From positions 1 to 64,000 of the forward strand of contig JBJOQO010000005.1 in NCBI GenBank assembly GCA_046049865.1: 64,000 nucleotides of DNA, in the 5' to 3' direction. The notes under the pieces are model-generated. The model made no database searches, was not told the origin of the DNA, and saw nothing but the letters and a program-made list of their open reading frames with translations. The stretch's first letter is position 1, and the number at the start of each line of letters is the position of its first letter. Shown here in pieces: positions 17,119 to 25,243 of the stretch. The translations under genes were made by a program, and so were the position numbers. This stretch comes from JANPCX01 sp046049865. GTDB taxonomy: Bacteria; Pseudomonadota; Gammaproteobacteria; Burkholderiales; Burkholderiaceae_C.

Positions 17119-20100
17119 TTGGCGCAGCACATCTTCGATAATCCCCACCCTGTGACTGAATTCTCCACGCTCCCACCCAAGCGCCGCCCGGGGCTGCCGC
17201 GCCCGACACCAGTGGCCACCCCGGTGCCTCCCATCACCTTTCCTGAATCGCTGCCGGTTTCCGGTCGACGCGAGGAGATTGCGCAGGCGATTCAAAACCA
17301 CCAGGTCATCATTGTTTGCGGCGAAACAGGTTCGGGAAAAACCACGCAGTTGCCCAAGATCGCGCTGAGCCTGGGCCGGGGTTGGGGCGCGGGTGGCAAG
17401 GGTTTGATCGGTCACACCCAGCCCAGGCGCATTGCCGCCTCCAGCGTGGCCAAACGTATTGCGCAGGAGTTGAACTCACCGCTGGGTGAAGTGGTGGGCT
17501 ACAAGGTGCGGTTTCAAGACCGACTGCAAAGCGGCGCGTCGGTCAAGTTGATGACCGATGGCATCTTGCTCGCTGAAACCCAGAGTGATCCGCTGCTCAA
17601 AGCCTACGACACCCTCATCATCGACGAGGCCCACGAGCGCAGCCTGAACATTGATTTTTTGCTGGGGTATCTGCGCCAGCTGCTGCCGCGCCGGCCCGAT
17701 CTCAAAATCATCGTCACCTCGGCCACGATTGATGCCGACCGGTTTGCCCAGCACTTTGCAGGTGCCAAAGGCCCTGCGCCGGTCATTCAGGTGTCCGGCC
17801 GCTTGTTCCCGGTGGAGCAGCGCTACCGTCCGTTCGAAGAAAGCCGCGAGTACGGCCTGAACGACGCAATTTTTGACGCGGTGCAGGAGCTGTGGCAGGG
17901 CAGTTCAGGCGATGTTTTGGTTTTCCTGCCTGGCGAGCGCGAAATCCGCGAGGCGGCTGACCATTTGCGCCGCCACCACCCGCCGGGTGTGGAAGTGGTG
18001 CCCCTCTTCGCGCGTTTGAGCCAACAAGAACAAGACCGCGTGTTCGAGCCCCACAGCGCGCCCCGCATCGTGCTGACCACCAACGTGGCCGAAACCTCAC
18101 TCACCGTGCCCGGCATCCGGTATGTGATTGACGCTGGCAGCGCGCGCGTTAAACGGTACAGCTACCGAAACAAGGTGGAGCAGTTGCAGGTCGAGCCCAT
18201 CAGCCAGGCCGCTGCCAACCAGCGTGCGGGCCGATGCGGCCGGGTGTCGGACGGCATTTGCATTCGCCTGTTTGATGAAAAAGACTTCGCCGGCCGCCCA
18301 CGTTTTTCCGACCCCGAAATTCTGCGCTCCTCACTGGCCGGTGTAATCCTGCGCATGAAGTCGCTGCACCTGGGCCTGGTGGAGGACTTTCCATTCATCG
18401 ACCCCCCACCTCGGCGTGCCATCGCCGACGGCTACCAGTTGCTGGCAGAGTTGGGCGCGGTGGACGACGCGAATGAACTCACGCCCATGGGCCACGCGTT
18501 GTCCCGCCTGCCGCTGGACCCGCGTGTGGGCCGCATGATTCTGGAAGCCAAAGACAGGCAGGCATTGAGCGAGGTGCTGGTGCTGGCCGCCGGCATGAGC
18601 GTGCAGGACGTGCGCGATCGACCGCTTGAGCAACAGCAGGCCGCTGATCAGGCCCACAAAAAATTTGACGACGAACGTTCGGAGTTTTTGGCGGACCTTA
18701 AGTTGTGGAGCTGGTTAGAAGGTTTGCGCGGAGGTACCAACCCCCCTCCCGTTCGGCCTGAGCCTGTCGAAGGCCTGCGTGCCGCAAACAAAGGCCCTTC
18801 GACAGGCTCAGGGCGAACGGAGTTGGGATCTGGGTCTTGTCAAACCCAACCCACCCCCGAACACAAACTCTCCCACCGCCAACAAGAACAAAAACTGCGC
18901 GAACACTTCATCTCGCCGCGCCGCGTGCGCGAATGGCGTGACATCCACTCGCAGCTGCTCACCGTTGTCACCGAACACGGCTGGCGTTTGAATACCAGCC
19001 CCGCCACCTACGAACAACTGCACCTGTCCATGCTCGCCGGGCTGCTGGGCAACATTGGTTGCAAGAGCGACGATGAGGATGTGTACCTCGGCGCACGCGG
19101 CATCAAGTTTTACCGCCATCCCGGTGCACATCTGTCCAAAAAACCGGGGCGCTGGATTGTGGCCAGCGAGCTGGTGGACACCACCAGGCTCTTCGGGCGC
19201 GGCATCGCCCACATCGACCCGGCCTGGTTGCCGGGCATTGCGGGCCATGTCATCAAAAAACAATTGCTCGAGCCGCACTGGGAGAAGAAAGCCGCCGAGG
19301 TGATCGCGCTGGAGCGGGCCACGCTCTACGGCATCGTCATCTACAACCAAAAGCGCGTCGCGTTCTCGAACGTGGACATGCCCGCCGCGCGCGACATCTT
19401 CATCCGCCAGGCCCTGGTCGAAGGCGAGTGGGAAACACGTTTGCCGTTTTTGTCCGCCAACCAAAAACTCATTGCCTCGGTGCAAGAGCTGGAGCACAAA
19501 TCGAGACGCCAGGACGTGCTGGTGGACGACGACCTCATCCACGCCTTTTACGACCAGCAACTCCCGCGCGACGTGTGCAGCGGCGCGAGCCTGGAGCGCT
19601 GGTACCGGGAAGAAGTCAAACGCCAACCGAAGTTGCTGCTGCTCAGCCGCGACGAGCTCATGCGCCACGAGGCTGCAGGCATCACCACGGCCACCTTTCC
19701 CAAAATGCTGCGCCTGGGTGGGGTGGACTGTGTGGCCAGCTACTTGCACGACCCGGGTGACGCCAAAGACGGCGTCACGGTCACCGTGCCCATTTATGCG
19801 TTGAACCAGGTCAGCGATGAACGCTGCGAATGGCTGGTGCCGGGTTTGATGCAAAACAAGGTGCTGGCCTTGATCAAAAGCCTGCACCAGCGCCCGCGCT
19901 CGCGCCTGGTGCCCTTGCCGGACTGGGCCGAGAAGTTTTCTGCCTCCGTTTTGCAGGAAGAACGTTTCGGCGCCGGCAGCTTGCTCGACGTGCTGGTCAA
20001 AGCCGTGCGCGAATCCACGCAAGTGGAAGTCAAACGCGGCGACTTCAAACTGGAAAGCCTCTCGCCCCACCTCTTCATGAACTTTCGGGTGGTGGACGAA

Positions 20101-21162
20101 CATGGCCGCCAGCTCGCCATGGGGCGCAACCTGGCGGCGCTCAAAAGCGAACTCGGCGGCCAGGCCCGGTCGGCGTTTTCCGCATTGGCGCAAATCAAAC
20201 GGGAGGTGCCTGCGGCTGCTGTTGCTGCATCCGCGCCCGCACCCAGCAACAAAGCCACACGCGTCGCCAAGCCCGAGGAAAAAGCTGCCAGTACCGCGCC
20301 CGCCGTTGATGCGGCCCAGCGCCATGTCGATTGGTCCTTCGGCGAACTGCCGGAGTTGCTGGAAGTGCGCCGTGGCGGCCAAACCCTGGTCGGTTTTCCT
20401 GCGCTGATCGATTGCCAAACCCACGTCGAGATCGAAGTGTTCGACGAACCCGAACTCGCCGCACAAAAACACCGCGCGGGTTTGCGGCGCCTGGTGTCCT
20501 TCCAAATCAAGGACGCCCTCAAGTACCTGGAAAAAAACCTGCCCGAGCTGCAAAAAATGGCCGTGCTCTACATGCCACTGGGCACTGCCGAAGAACTGCG
20601 CGGCCAAATCATCGACCTGGCCTTGGACCGCGCTTTTTTGCTCGACCCCTTGCCCACGGACGCCGCCGAATTCAAACGCCGCATTGAAGAAGGCCGTGGC
20701 CGGCTCACCTTGATCTGCAACGAGGTGGCCCGCGCCGCATTGACTGTGCTCGTGGAATACGGCGCGGCGGTTCGCAAGCTCAAAGACGCGCGTGCACCCA
20801 AAGACGTCGCCGACGACGTGCAAGCCCACCTGCAGCGCCTGGCGCCCAAACGTTTCATCGCCCAAACCCCGTGGGCACAGTGGGCCCAGTTGCCGCGTTA
20901 CCTCAAGGCCATCACCCTGCGCCTGGACAAATGGCGCAGTGACCCCGCTCGCGACGCTGCACGCTTGGCCGAGGTGCGCCCCGTCGAGCAGCGTTTCCTG
21001 CGCACCCTGGCCGACCGAAAAGGCGTGGTCGATGCCCGTTTGGACGAATTCCGCTGGCTGCTGGAGGAGTTGCGCGTCAGCCTCTTCGCACAGGAACTCA
21101 AAACCAAACAGCCGGTCAGCGTGAAGCGGTTGGAGAAGGTGTGGGAGCAGATGCAGCGGTAG
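17119..21162 (+). CDS. hrpA: ATP-dependent RNA helicase HrpA
   Basis: A DEAH-box helicase of 1347 residues that remodels RNA and rescues collided ribosomes in E. coli. Walker A is CGETGSGKTTQ (about residue 70), the DEAH box is IDEAHERS, motif III is VTSATI, and motif VI is QRAGRCGR. After the helicase core come the HA2/winged-helix and OB-type segments and the long C-terminal DUF3418 region. An in-frame palindromic repeat (residues about 544-567) interrupts the protein between the HA2 domain and the segment starting LSHRQQEQKLREHF. The start is uncertain: TTG 17119 or GTG 17152. A 787-codon open frame on the other strand is a shadow. Confidence 0.93.
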   Translation: MAQHIFDNPHPVTEFSTLPPKRRPGLPRPTPVATPVPPITFPESLPVSGRREEIAQAIQNHQVIIVCGETGSGKTTQLPKIALSLGRGWGAGGKGLIGHTQPRRIAASSVAKRIAQELNSPLGEVVGYKVRFQDRLQSGASVKLMTDGILLAETQSDPLLKAYDTLIIDEAHERSLNIDFLLGYLRQLLPRRPDLKIIVTSATIDADRFAQHFAGAKGPAPVIQVSGRLFPVEQRYRPFEESREYGLNDAIFDAVQELWQGSSGDVLVFLPGEREIREAADHLRRHHPPGVEVVPLFARLSQQEQDRVFEPHSAPRIVLTTNVAETSLTVPGIRYVIDAGSARVKRYSYRNKVEQLQVEPISQAAANQRAGRCGRVSDGICIRLFDEKDFAGRPRFSDPEILRSSLAGVILRMKSLHLGLVEDFPFIDPPPRRAIADGYQLLAELGAVDDANELTPMGHALSRLPLDPRVGRMILEAKDRQALSEVLVLAAGMSVQDVRDRPLEQQQAADQAHKKFDDERSEFLADLKLWSWLEGLRGGTNPPPVRPEPVEGLRAANKGPSTGSGRTELGSGSCQTQPTPEHKLSHRQQEQKLREHFISPRRVREWRDIHSQLLTVVTEHGWRLNTSPATYEQLHLSMLAGLLGNIGCKSDDEDVYLGARGIKFYRHPGAHLSKKPGRWIVASELVDTTRLFGRGIAHIDPAWLPGIAGHVIKKQLLEPHWEKKAAEVIALERATLYGIVIYNQKRVAFSNVDMPAARDIFIRQALVEGEWETRLPFLSANQKLIASVQELEHKSRRQDVLVDDDLIHAFYDQQLPRDVCSGASLERWYREEVKRQPKLLLLSRDELMRHEAAGITTATFPKMLRLGGVDCVASYLHDPGDAKDGVTVTVPIYALNQVSDERCEWLVPGLMQNKVLALIKSLHQRPRSRLVPLPDWAEKFSASVLQEERFGAGSLLDVLVKAVRESTQVEVKRGDFKLESLSPHLFMNFRVVDEHGRQLAMGRNLAALKSELGGQARSAFSALAQIKREVPAAAVAASAPAPSNKATRVAKPEEKAASTAPAVDAAQRHVDWSFGELPELLEVRRGGQTLVGFPALIDCQTHVEIEVFDEPELAAQKHRAGLRRLVSFQIKDALKYLEKNLPELQKMAVLYMPLGTAEELRGQIIDLALDRAFLLDPLPTDAAEFKRRIEEGRGRLTLICNEVARAALTVLVEYGAAVRKLKDARAPKDVADDVQAHLQRLAPKRFIAQTPWAQWAQLPRYLKAITLRLDKWRSDPARDAARLAEVRPVEQRFLRTLADRKGVVDARLDEFRWLLEELRVSLFAQELKTKQPVSVKRLEKVWEQMQR
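18749..18820. repeat. REP-like palindrome inserted in frame in hrpA
   Basis: Two 25-bp arms (18749-18773 and 18796-18820) are inverted repeats with one mismatch, with the core CTGAGCCTGTCGAAGG. The same core is known as a widespread intergenic palindrome in many proteobacteria. The 72 bp equal 24 codons, and the frame is kept, adding the peptides VRPEPVEG and STGSGRTE to HrpA. Confidence 0.9.
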
Positions 21163-21181
21163 CGCGACCACAGCCCCGGCG

Positions 21182-21280
21182 CGTCATTCCCGCGCAGGCG
21201 GGAATCCAGTCGGTGGTTGCTGATGTGCCGTGGCGCCGACTCGATGCATCCCCTGGATTCCCGCCTTCGCGGGAATGACG
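21182..21280. repeat. REP-like inverted repeat pair, intergenic
   Basis: Two 28-bp arms (21182-21209 and 21253-21280) match as inverted repeats at 27 of 28 positions. Each arm is itself a small hairpin (ATTCCCGCG..GGCGGGAAT). It starts 20 bp after the hrpA stop and may end transcription or stabilise the mRNA. The arm type is known as a common proteobacterial intergenic repeat. Confidence 0.9.
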
Positions 21281-21425
21281 TCGACGGGGGCGATGTCTCG
21301 GCGTTCGCGGGAACGGTGGCTTGTTGTACGCAGCGCGTCTCCGTGCATCACCCACGTTGTGTGATGGGTTGTAGGGGATGCTTTTCGGTTGTTCGGCTAG
21401 AGTGCACCAGCAACACGGAGCTTTT

Positions 21426-21965
21426 ATGTCCAAGTCCTCAGCCGCCGAATGGGTCGTGGTGCCGCAAACGCCACAACAAATTGCCGACGTCACCCGCTAT
21501 TGCCGCAAACTGGTCAACCGCCGCGCCATGCTCGCTGCGGGCGTGGCCATGGTGCCGGTGCCGGGTTTGGACTGGTTGGCCGACGTGAGTGTGCTGCTCA
21601 AACTCATCCCAGACATCAACCGCGCTTTTGGTTTGACGCCAGAACAAATTGAACAGCTTGCGCCCGACAGAAAACTCGCGGTGTACAAAGCCATTTCTGC
21701 TGGGGGCAGCATGCTGGTGGGCAAATTTCTGACGCGTGATTTGGTGATACGCGCACTCAAAATGGTGGGCGTGCGTTTGACCACCCAACAAGCCGCCAAG
21801 TACGTGCCGCTGGCGGGCCAGGCGGTGTCGGCGATGCTGACTTTCTCTGCGCTGAAGTACATCTGCGAGCAACACATCAAACAGTGCGCCGAGGTGTCTC
21901 GCATGTTGGCTTTACCCGCGCCGGGCCAAGCCAATCATCCACCGCCCATGGCCGAAGTGGTCTGA
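21426..21965 (+). CDS. Conserved small membrane-associated protein (DUF697-like)
   Basis: A 179-residue protein. Near residues 30-60 it has the pattern RRAMLAAGVAMVPVPGLDWLADVSVLL, and later VRLTTQQAAKYVPLAGQAVSAML. Short Gly/Pro-rich hydrophobic stretches of this type are seen in DUF697 proteins, which are loosely membrane bound; I consider the match suggestive only. ATG 21426 is chosen because the residues before it in the open frame look unlike coding sequence. It stands alone between a REP-like element and two tRNA genes. Function unknown. Confidence 0.6.
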   Translation: MSKSSAAEWVVVPQTPQQIADVTRYCRKLVNRRAMLAAGVAMVPVPGLDWLADVSVLLKLIPDINRAFGLTPEQIEQLAPDRKLAVYKAISAGGSMLVGKFLTRDLVIRALKMVGVRLTTQQAAKYVPLAGQAVSAMLTFSALKYICEQHIKQCAEVSRMLALPAPGQANHPPPMAEVV

Positions 21966-22020
21966 TTTTTTCGCGACAAACCGATTGCCCCTCAAACACC
22001 GGCTACAATGCGCAGCTGTT

Positions 22021-22097
22021 CGGGGCGTAGCGCAGCCTGGTAGCGCAACTGGTTTGGGACCAGTAGGTCGCGAGTTCGAATCCCGCCGCCCCGACCA
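22021..22097 (+). tRNA. tRNA-Pro (TGG)
   Basis: A complete cloverleaf of 77 nt with encoded CCA. The acceptor CGGGGCG pairs with CGCCCCG, the anticodon arm ACTGG-TTTGGGA-CCAGT carries TGG, and the T-arm has GTTCGAATCCC. It decodes CCA and, through wobble, other Pro codons. Confidence 0.96.
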
Positions 22098-22167
22098 CCT
22101 TCTTCTGACGACAGTCCTGTTTTCAAACAAACCGCGCTGTCGCTCCCACCTAAGTCTGACCCAGCAA

Positions 22168-22244
22168 CTGCCCGTAGCTCAACTGGATAGAGCACCAGCC
22201 TTCTAAGCTGGGGGTCGGGGGTTCGAGTCCCTCCGGGCAGGCCA
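22168..22244 (+). tRNA. tRNA-Arg (TCT)
   Basis: A complete cloverleaf of 77 nt with encoded CCA. The acceptor CTGCCCG pairs with CGGGCAG, the anticodon arm CCAGC-CTTCTAA-GCTGG carries TCT, and the T-arm has GTTCGAGTCCC. It decodes the rare Arg codons AGA/AGG. It lies 70 bp after tRNA-Pro. Confidence 0.95.
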
Positions 22245-22431
22245 TCTCCTCGTCTCGCAAGGTTCTGCCAAGTCCATTCGATCGGCTGGCGACCAGCAAC
22301 CTGAAAAACGAGGGGGATGGTGACCCGAAGACGGCAGAGTTGTTCGAAGCAAGGCTGCATTCGACCAGAAGCAAACGTCTCTTCTTTGCACCACTTGCAA
22401 GAATGCGCGGGCCTTAGCGATGAAATGCATC

Positions 22432-23457
22432 ATGACCGACAGCCTGAAATACGATCCCGATCTCATCCCCACACACACCACGGTGGCTACTGCCTCCATC
22501 GCACGTTGGGTGGCTCAGCACTATGGACTTTCGGTTCAGCAGTGCTATCTGATTCGTCGTGGCTTGAATGACAACTACGCATTGCGTTGCGTCGACGGAA
22601 GTCGATACGTCGCGCGCCTTTATTCGATCCGACCTCGTGGTGATTTCAACGTCCACTTTGAAGTGTCTCTGTTGGCGCACCTCGAAGCGAATGGTGTGGG
22701 CGTGGCGGCTCCGCTGCTGACTGCGGCAGGGGATACACATGTTCAATTGCAGTTCCCTGAAGGACTGCGTGTCATGGCTCTGTTCCTGCATGCCGAAGGA
22801 ACTGTTCCTGATTCGCTTGAGGATTTCGAACTCACCGGCCATACGCTGGCCAACATCCACAGGGCGGCGCACGACTACGCCGGTCCGCAAAGTCGCTATA
22901 CCCTGAACGGACACCACTTGGCCGGCAGGACCCTCGACTACCTGCGGGTCTACCCAGAGCTGGGCACTGAGTTGCTGGAAACCTACCATCAACTGGTGAT
23001 TCAGCTGCTTGACGAGCTGAGCAAAGCCGAGAGCGAGCTGACGCGCGTCGTCTGTCACGGCGATACGCACGGGTTCAACAATCACGTGGGCACTGACCCA
23101 GCCGGGGCGAGAGCCGCCGTGTTCTTTGACTTTGACGATGCTGGGCCAGGTTTCCTGGCCTATGACCTGAGTGTGCTGCCGTGGTCGTATTTGACTCGTA
23201 AGAGCCTTAATGAACCTGACGCATTGCTGATTGAGCGTTGGACACACTACCTTCGTGGATACCGTTCTGGCGGCGGCGAGGTCAGCAAGGCAGACATTGC
23301 CGCGCTGCCGATGTTTGTGCGGCTGCGGCACCTGTGGAACATTGGCGAGGGTGTCGGGCGACTACACCACTGGGGCACAAGTGCGATACCTGTGGATTGG
23401 CTGGCAAAGCAGGTAGATGTATTTGCCGCGTGGAAAGTGCTGGACTTACCCACTTGA
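22432..23457 (+). CDS. APH/choline-kinase-family phosphotransferase
   Basis: A 341-residue kinase of the aminoglycoside phosphotransferase fold. The nucleotide-binding N-lobe includes YLIRRGLNDNYALRC. The catalytic loop is VCHGDTHGFNN (Asp211, Asn216) and the metal-binding motif is FFDFDDAGPG (Asp233). Family members phosphorylate antibiotics, homoserine, choline or other small hydroxyl compounds, and nothing here fixes the substrate. It lies directly downstream of two tRNA genes, a common place for acquired DNA, but no integrase or attachment repeat is visible. ATG 22420 is an alternative start. Confidence 0.82.
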   Translation: MTDSLKYDPDLIPTHTTVATASIARWVAQHYGLSVQQCYLIRRGLNDNYALRCVDGSRYVARLYSIRPRGDFNVHFEVSLLAHLEANGVGVAAPLLTAAGDTHVQLQFPEGLRVMALFLHAEGTVPDSLEDFELTGHTLANIHRAAHDYAGPQSRYTLNGHHLAGRTLDYLRVYPELGTELLETYHQLVIQLLDELSKAESELTRVVCHGDTHGFNNHVGTDPAGARAAVFFDFDDAGPGFLAYDLSVLPWSYLTRKSLNEPDALLIERWTHYLRGYRSGGGEVSKADIAALPMFVRLRHLWNIGEGVGRLHHWGTSAIPVDWLAKQVDVFAAWKVLDLPT

Positions 23458-23715
23458 CGGGCTGCCCTCAGGGGCTCATCAGCAGCGCAAAGCAAAAAAT
23501 ACACGCGGTGTGTCAGTCTGTCAGTGGTGTAGCCGCTCCCGGCCGATAACGTTAGCAACCCATTCGAAACACGGTGCGTAGAAAAGCGCGCCAACAGCCG
23601 GTCTTCATACCCAGCACCTCCTAGCCATCCCGCCCTAAGTGCAAGCGTCGGGTGAGTTCAACCATCAACCGCTCGCTGACTCAACCTTCGTTGCCACCCT
23701 CTCGCCGGAGCGCTT
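23458..23715. other. Gap between converging genes
   Basis: About 260 bp between the APH-type gene and the end of the DUF2894 operon. No gene, tRNA or clear terminator is visible. Confidence 0.5.
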
Positions 23716-24588
23716 TCACGCCTTTGAGCGCGATGGTTTGCTGCGGTTGATGGGCGTGGTTGCTGCCGCCACGCTGCCCTTGCCCCCCTGTTGCAGTTGT
23801 TCCCCCCAGCACAAAACATCCACGGTGGAGACCATGTGGCGCAGGTAGTCGGGTGACACCTCACGCATCATCAGCAAGGCGCGGTGCACCAGTTGTTCGG
23901 AGTTCAGTGGGCCGGCTTGTGGTGGTTTGCTGGCCAGGGCGTGGGTCACGCGTTGTTGTGCGTGCAGTGCGGACCAGGTGGCGCGCAATGAGGTGGTGTT
24001 TTGCGTGCGCCAGGCGGTTCGGGCTGGCGTGGTGGCTTGTTCGTCCAGTTGCTGCCGCAAGGCGGTGAGGGCGTTGATCGCTGTGTCGCTTGGCGGTGCG
24101 GCTTCTGGCGTGGTGCTGGGTGCGGCTGCGTCGGGGCTGTGCGGGGTGCTGGCGGCTGGTGTCGTTTCAAGTCTCAGATGTCGGTTGATGGCGCTGCCAT
24201 CGGGTTTGAGGGCCAGTGCGCCAGCGGCATTTGAGGCTTGAAACGACACCAAGGCTTGAAGCAGCTTTTGATTCAAGTGCTGCCGTGTTTCCCTCTCGTG
24301 CATGGCCGCGCGCCGGGCCAGGGCTTCGATGAAAAATACCTGGGTGGCGGGCAGGGTGGGTGCGGTTTGCGCGCGCCAGGTGGTGAGAGCGACTTCAATC
24401 GCTTCTGTTTGGAGTGCTGTTGACGTATCAACACCGAGGTCTGCGCTGGCCTCGATAGGCTCAGCCCTAGCGGTGGAGGGGGACGTGTTGTCTCGCTCAG
24501 CCTGACCGGTTGGGGCTTGCGCGTTGTGGGCCTCAGCCTCAACAACGTTGGAGGTGGCCGTGGTGTCGCTCTCAACCATCGAGTTCAC
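23716..24588 (-). CDS. DUF2894 protein
   Basis: About 290 residues, soluble, rich in Ala, Thr and Gln. The N-terminal 60 residues are low-complexity and acidic; a helical segment around residues 75-115 (FFIEALARRAAMHERETRQHLNQKLLQALV) and the C-terminal SPDYLRHMVSTVDVLCW are the best conserved-looking parts. DUF2894 has no known function. It is the last gene of the operon with the OmpA/MotB-like, DUF802 and DUF3348 genes. The start is GTG 24588 or ATG 24579; the first lies 3 bp past the previous stop. A palindromic repeat is inserted in frame at residues about 113-144 (SNAAGALALKPDGSAINRH). Confidence 0.75.
   Translation of the reverse strand: MNSMVESDTTATSNVVEAEAHNAQAPTGQAERDNTSPSTARAEPIEASADLGVDTSTALQTEAIEVALTTWRAQTAPTLPATQVFFIEALARRAAMHERETRQHLNQKLLQALVSFQASNAAGALALKPDGSAINRHLRLETTPAASTPHSPDAAAPSTTPEAAPPSDTAINALTALRQQLDEQATTPARTAWRTQNTTSLRATWSALHAQQRVTHALASKPPQAGPLNSEQLVHRALLMMREVSPDYLRHMVSTVDVLCWGEQLQQGGKGSVAAATTPINRSKPSRSKA
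24158..24250 (-). repeat. In-frame palindromic coding element, copy in DUF2894 gene
   Basis: A 93-bp (31-codon) imperfect palindrome. Its 23-bp outer arms (24158-24180 and 24228-24250) match as inverted repeats at 21 positions, with the shared end GGTG.CG..TCAAG.CTCAAATG. It reads in the same frame, with nearly the same peptide, as the copy in ntrB at 49059-49220. Confidence 0.88.
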
Positions 24589-24591
24589 CCA

Positions 24592-25239
24592 TCACTCTCG
24601 CGAAGCCGCAGGCGGCGTTTTGTTCTGAGCCGGGCGCGGCAAGGGCGACATCTCCACGCGCCGGTTGCGGGCGCGCCCTTCAGCGTCTGCGTTCGATGCC
24701 ACGGCCTGCTCTGAACCGAAAGCTGCCGCGAAGACCATGGAGGGGGGCACGCCTTCTTCCATCAAGGTGCGTGTCACCGTGAGTGCACGCTGGGCTGACA
24801 GTTCCCAGTTGTCGGCGAACTTGCGTGCGCCGCCGCGCATGGGCCTGTCGTCGGTGAAGCCGCTCACCATCAGCATTTGATTGCGCTCGGCCAGGTAACC
24901 GGCCAGGGGTTTGGCCAGGCTCTGGAGCAACTGGCGGCCTTCGGGTTGCAGCTCTTCGGAGTTGAAGGCGAACAGCACACTGCCGCTGATGCCGATGCGC
25001 CCGTCTTGCAGCGTGACGCGGCCCGTGGCCAGTGGCCCGGCCAGTGCCTGCTCCAGGGTTTGTCGCTGCTTCACCTCGGTGTCCAGCTTGTTGGCCAGCT
25101 CCAGCTGCATGCCCAGCGCGGCCACCAGGATGAGCACAAAGGCGCCCAGCAGCCCGGCCATCAGGTCGCCAAACACGGCCCACACGGGGGCGGTGCTGTC
25201 GGCTCCGGCCTCCAGGCCTGCGTCGATGTCGTGGCCCAT
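24592..25239 (-). CDS. OmpA/MotB-like stator protein
   Basis: A 215-residue protein with MotB layout: a short cytoplasmic tail, one membrane helix (about residues 19-43, VFGDLMAGLLGAFVLILVAAL) with an Asp at position 25 where MotB and ZorB carry the proton-binding Asp, a linker, and an OmpA-type peptidoglycan-binding domain (VSGFTDDRPM, NWELSAQRALTVTR, ARNRRVEM). The NWELS motif is more MotB-like than Pal-like. It starts 4 bp after the DUF802 gene, whose product has MotA/ExbB topology, so the two should form an ion channel anchored to peptidoglycan. That pairing is inference from family knowledge and gene order. Confidence 0.85.
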   Translation of the reverse strand: MGHDIDAGLEAGADSTAPVWAVFGDLMAGLLGAFVLILVAALGMQLELANKLDTEVKQRQTLEQALAGPLATGRVTLQDGRIGISGSVLFAFNSEELQPEGRQLLQSLAKPLAGYLAERNQMLMVSGFTDDRPMRGGARKFADNWELSAQRALTVTRTLMEEGVPPSMVFAAAFGSEQAVASNADAEGRARNRRVEMSPLPRPAQNKTPPAASRE

Positions 25240-25243
25240 GAGA

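Noticed and set aside
18808..21171. 787-codon open frame on the minus strand
   Set aside because: It lies wholly opposite hrpA, whose frame has clear helicase motifs. The minus-strand translation is His/Gln/Val-rich in the way of reversed high-G+C coding sequence and shows no family pattern.
22414..23331. 305-codon open frame on the minus strand
   Set aside because: It is opposite the phosphotransferase gene, whose HGD..N and DFD motifs decide the coding strand.
22168..23457. Genomic island at tRNA-Arg
   Set aside because: The kinase gene follows two tRNAs, but there is no integrase, no repeat of the tRNA 3' end and no clear change in base use.
23542..23549. GCCGATAA, like the -10 of a FliA (sigma28) promoter
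   Set aside because: No TAAA-type -35 element is found 14-16 bp upstream and no flagellar gene follows on either strand.
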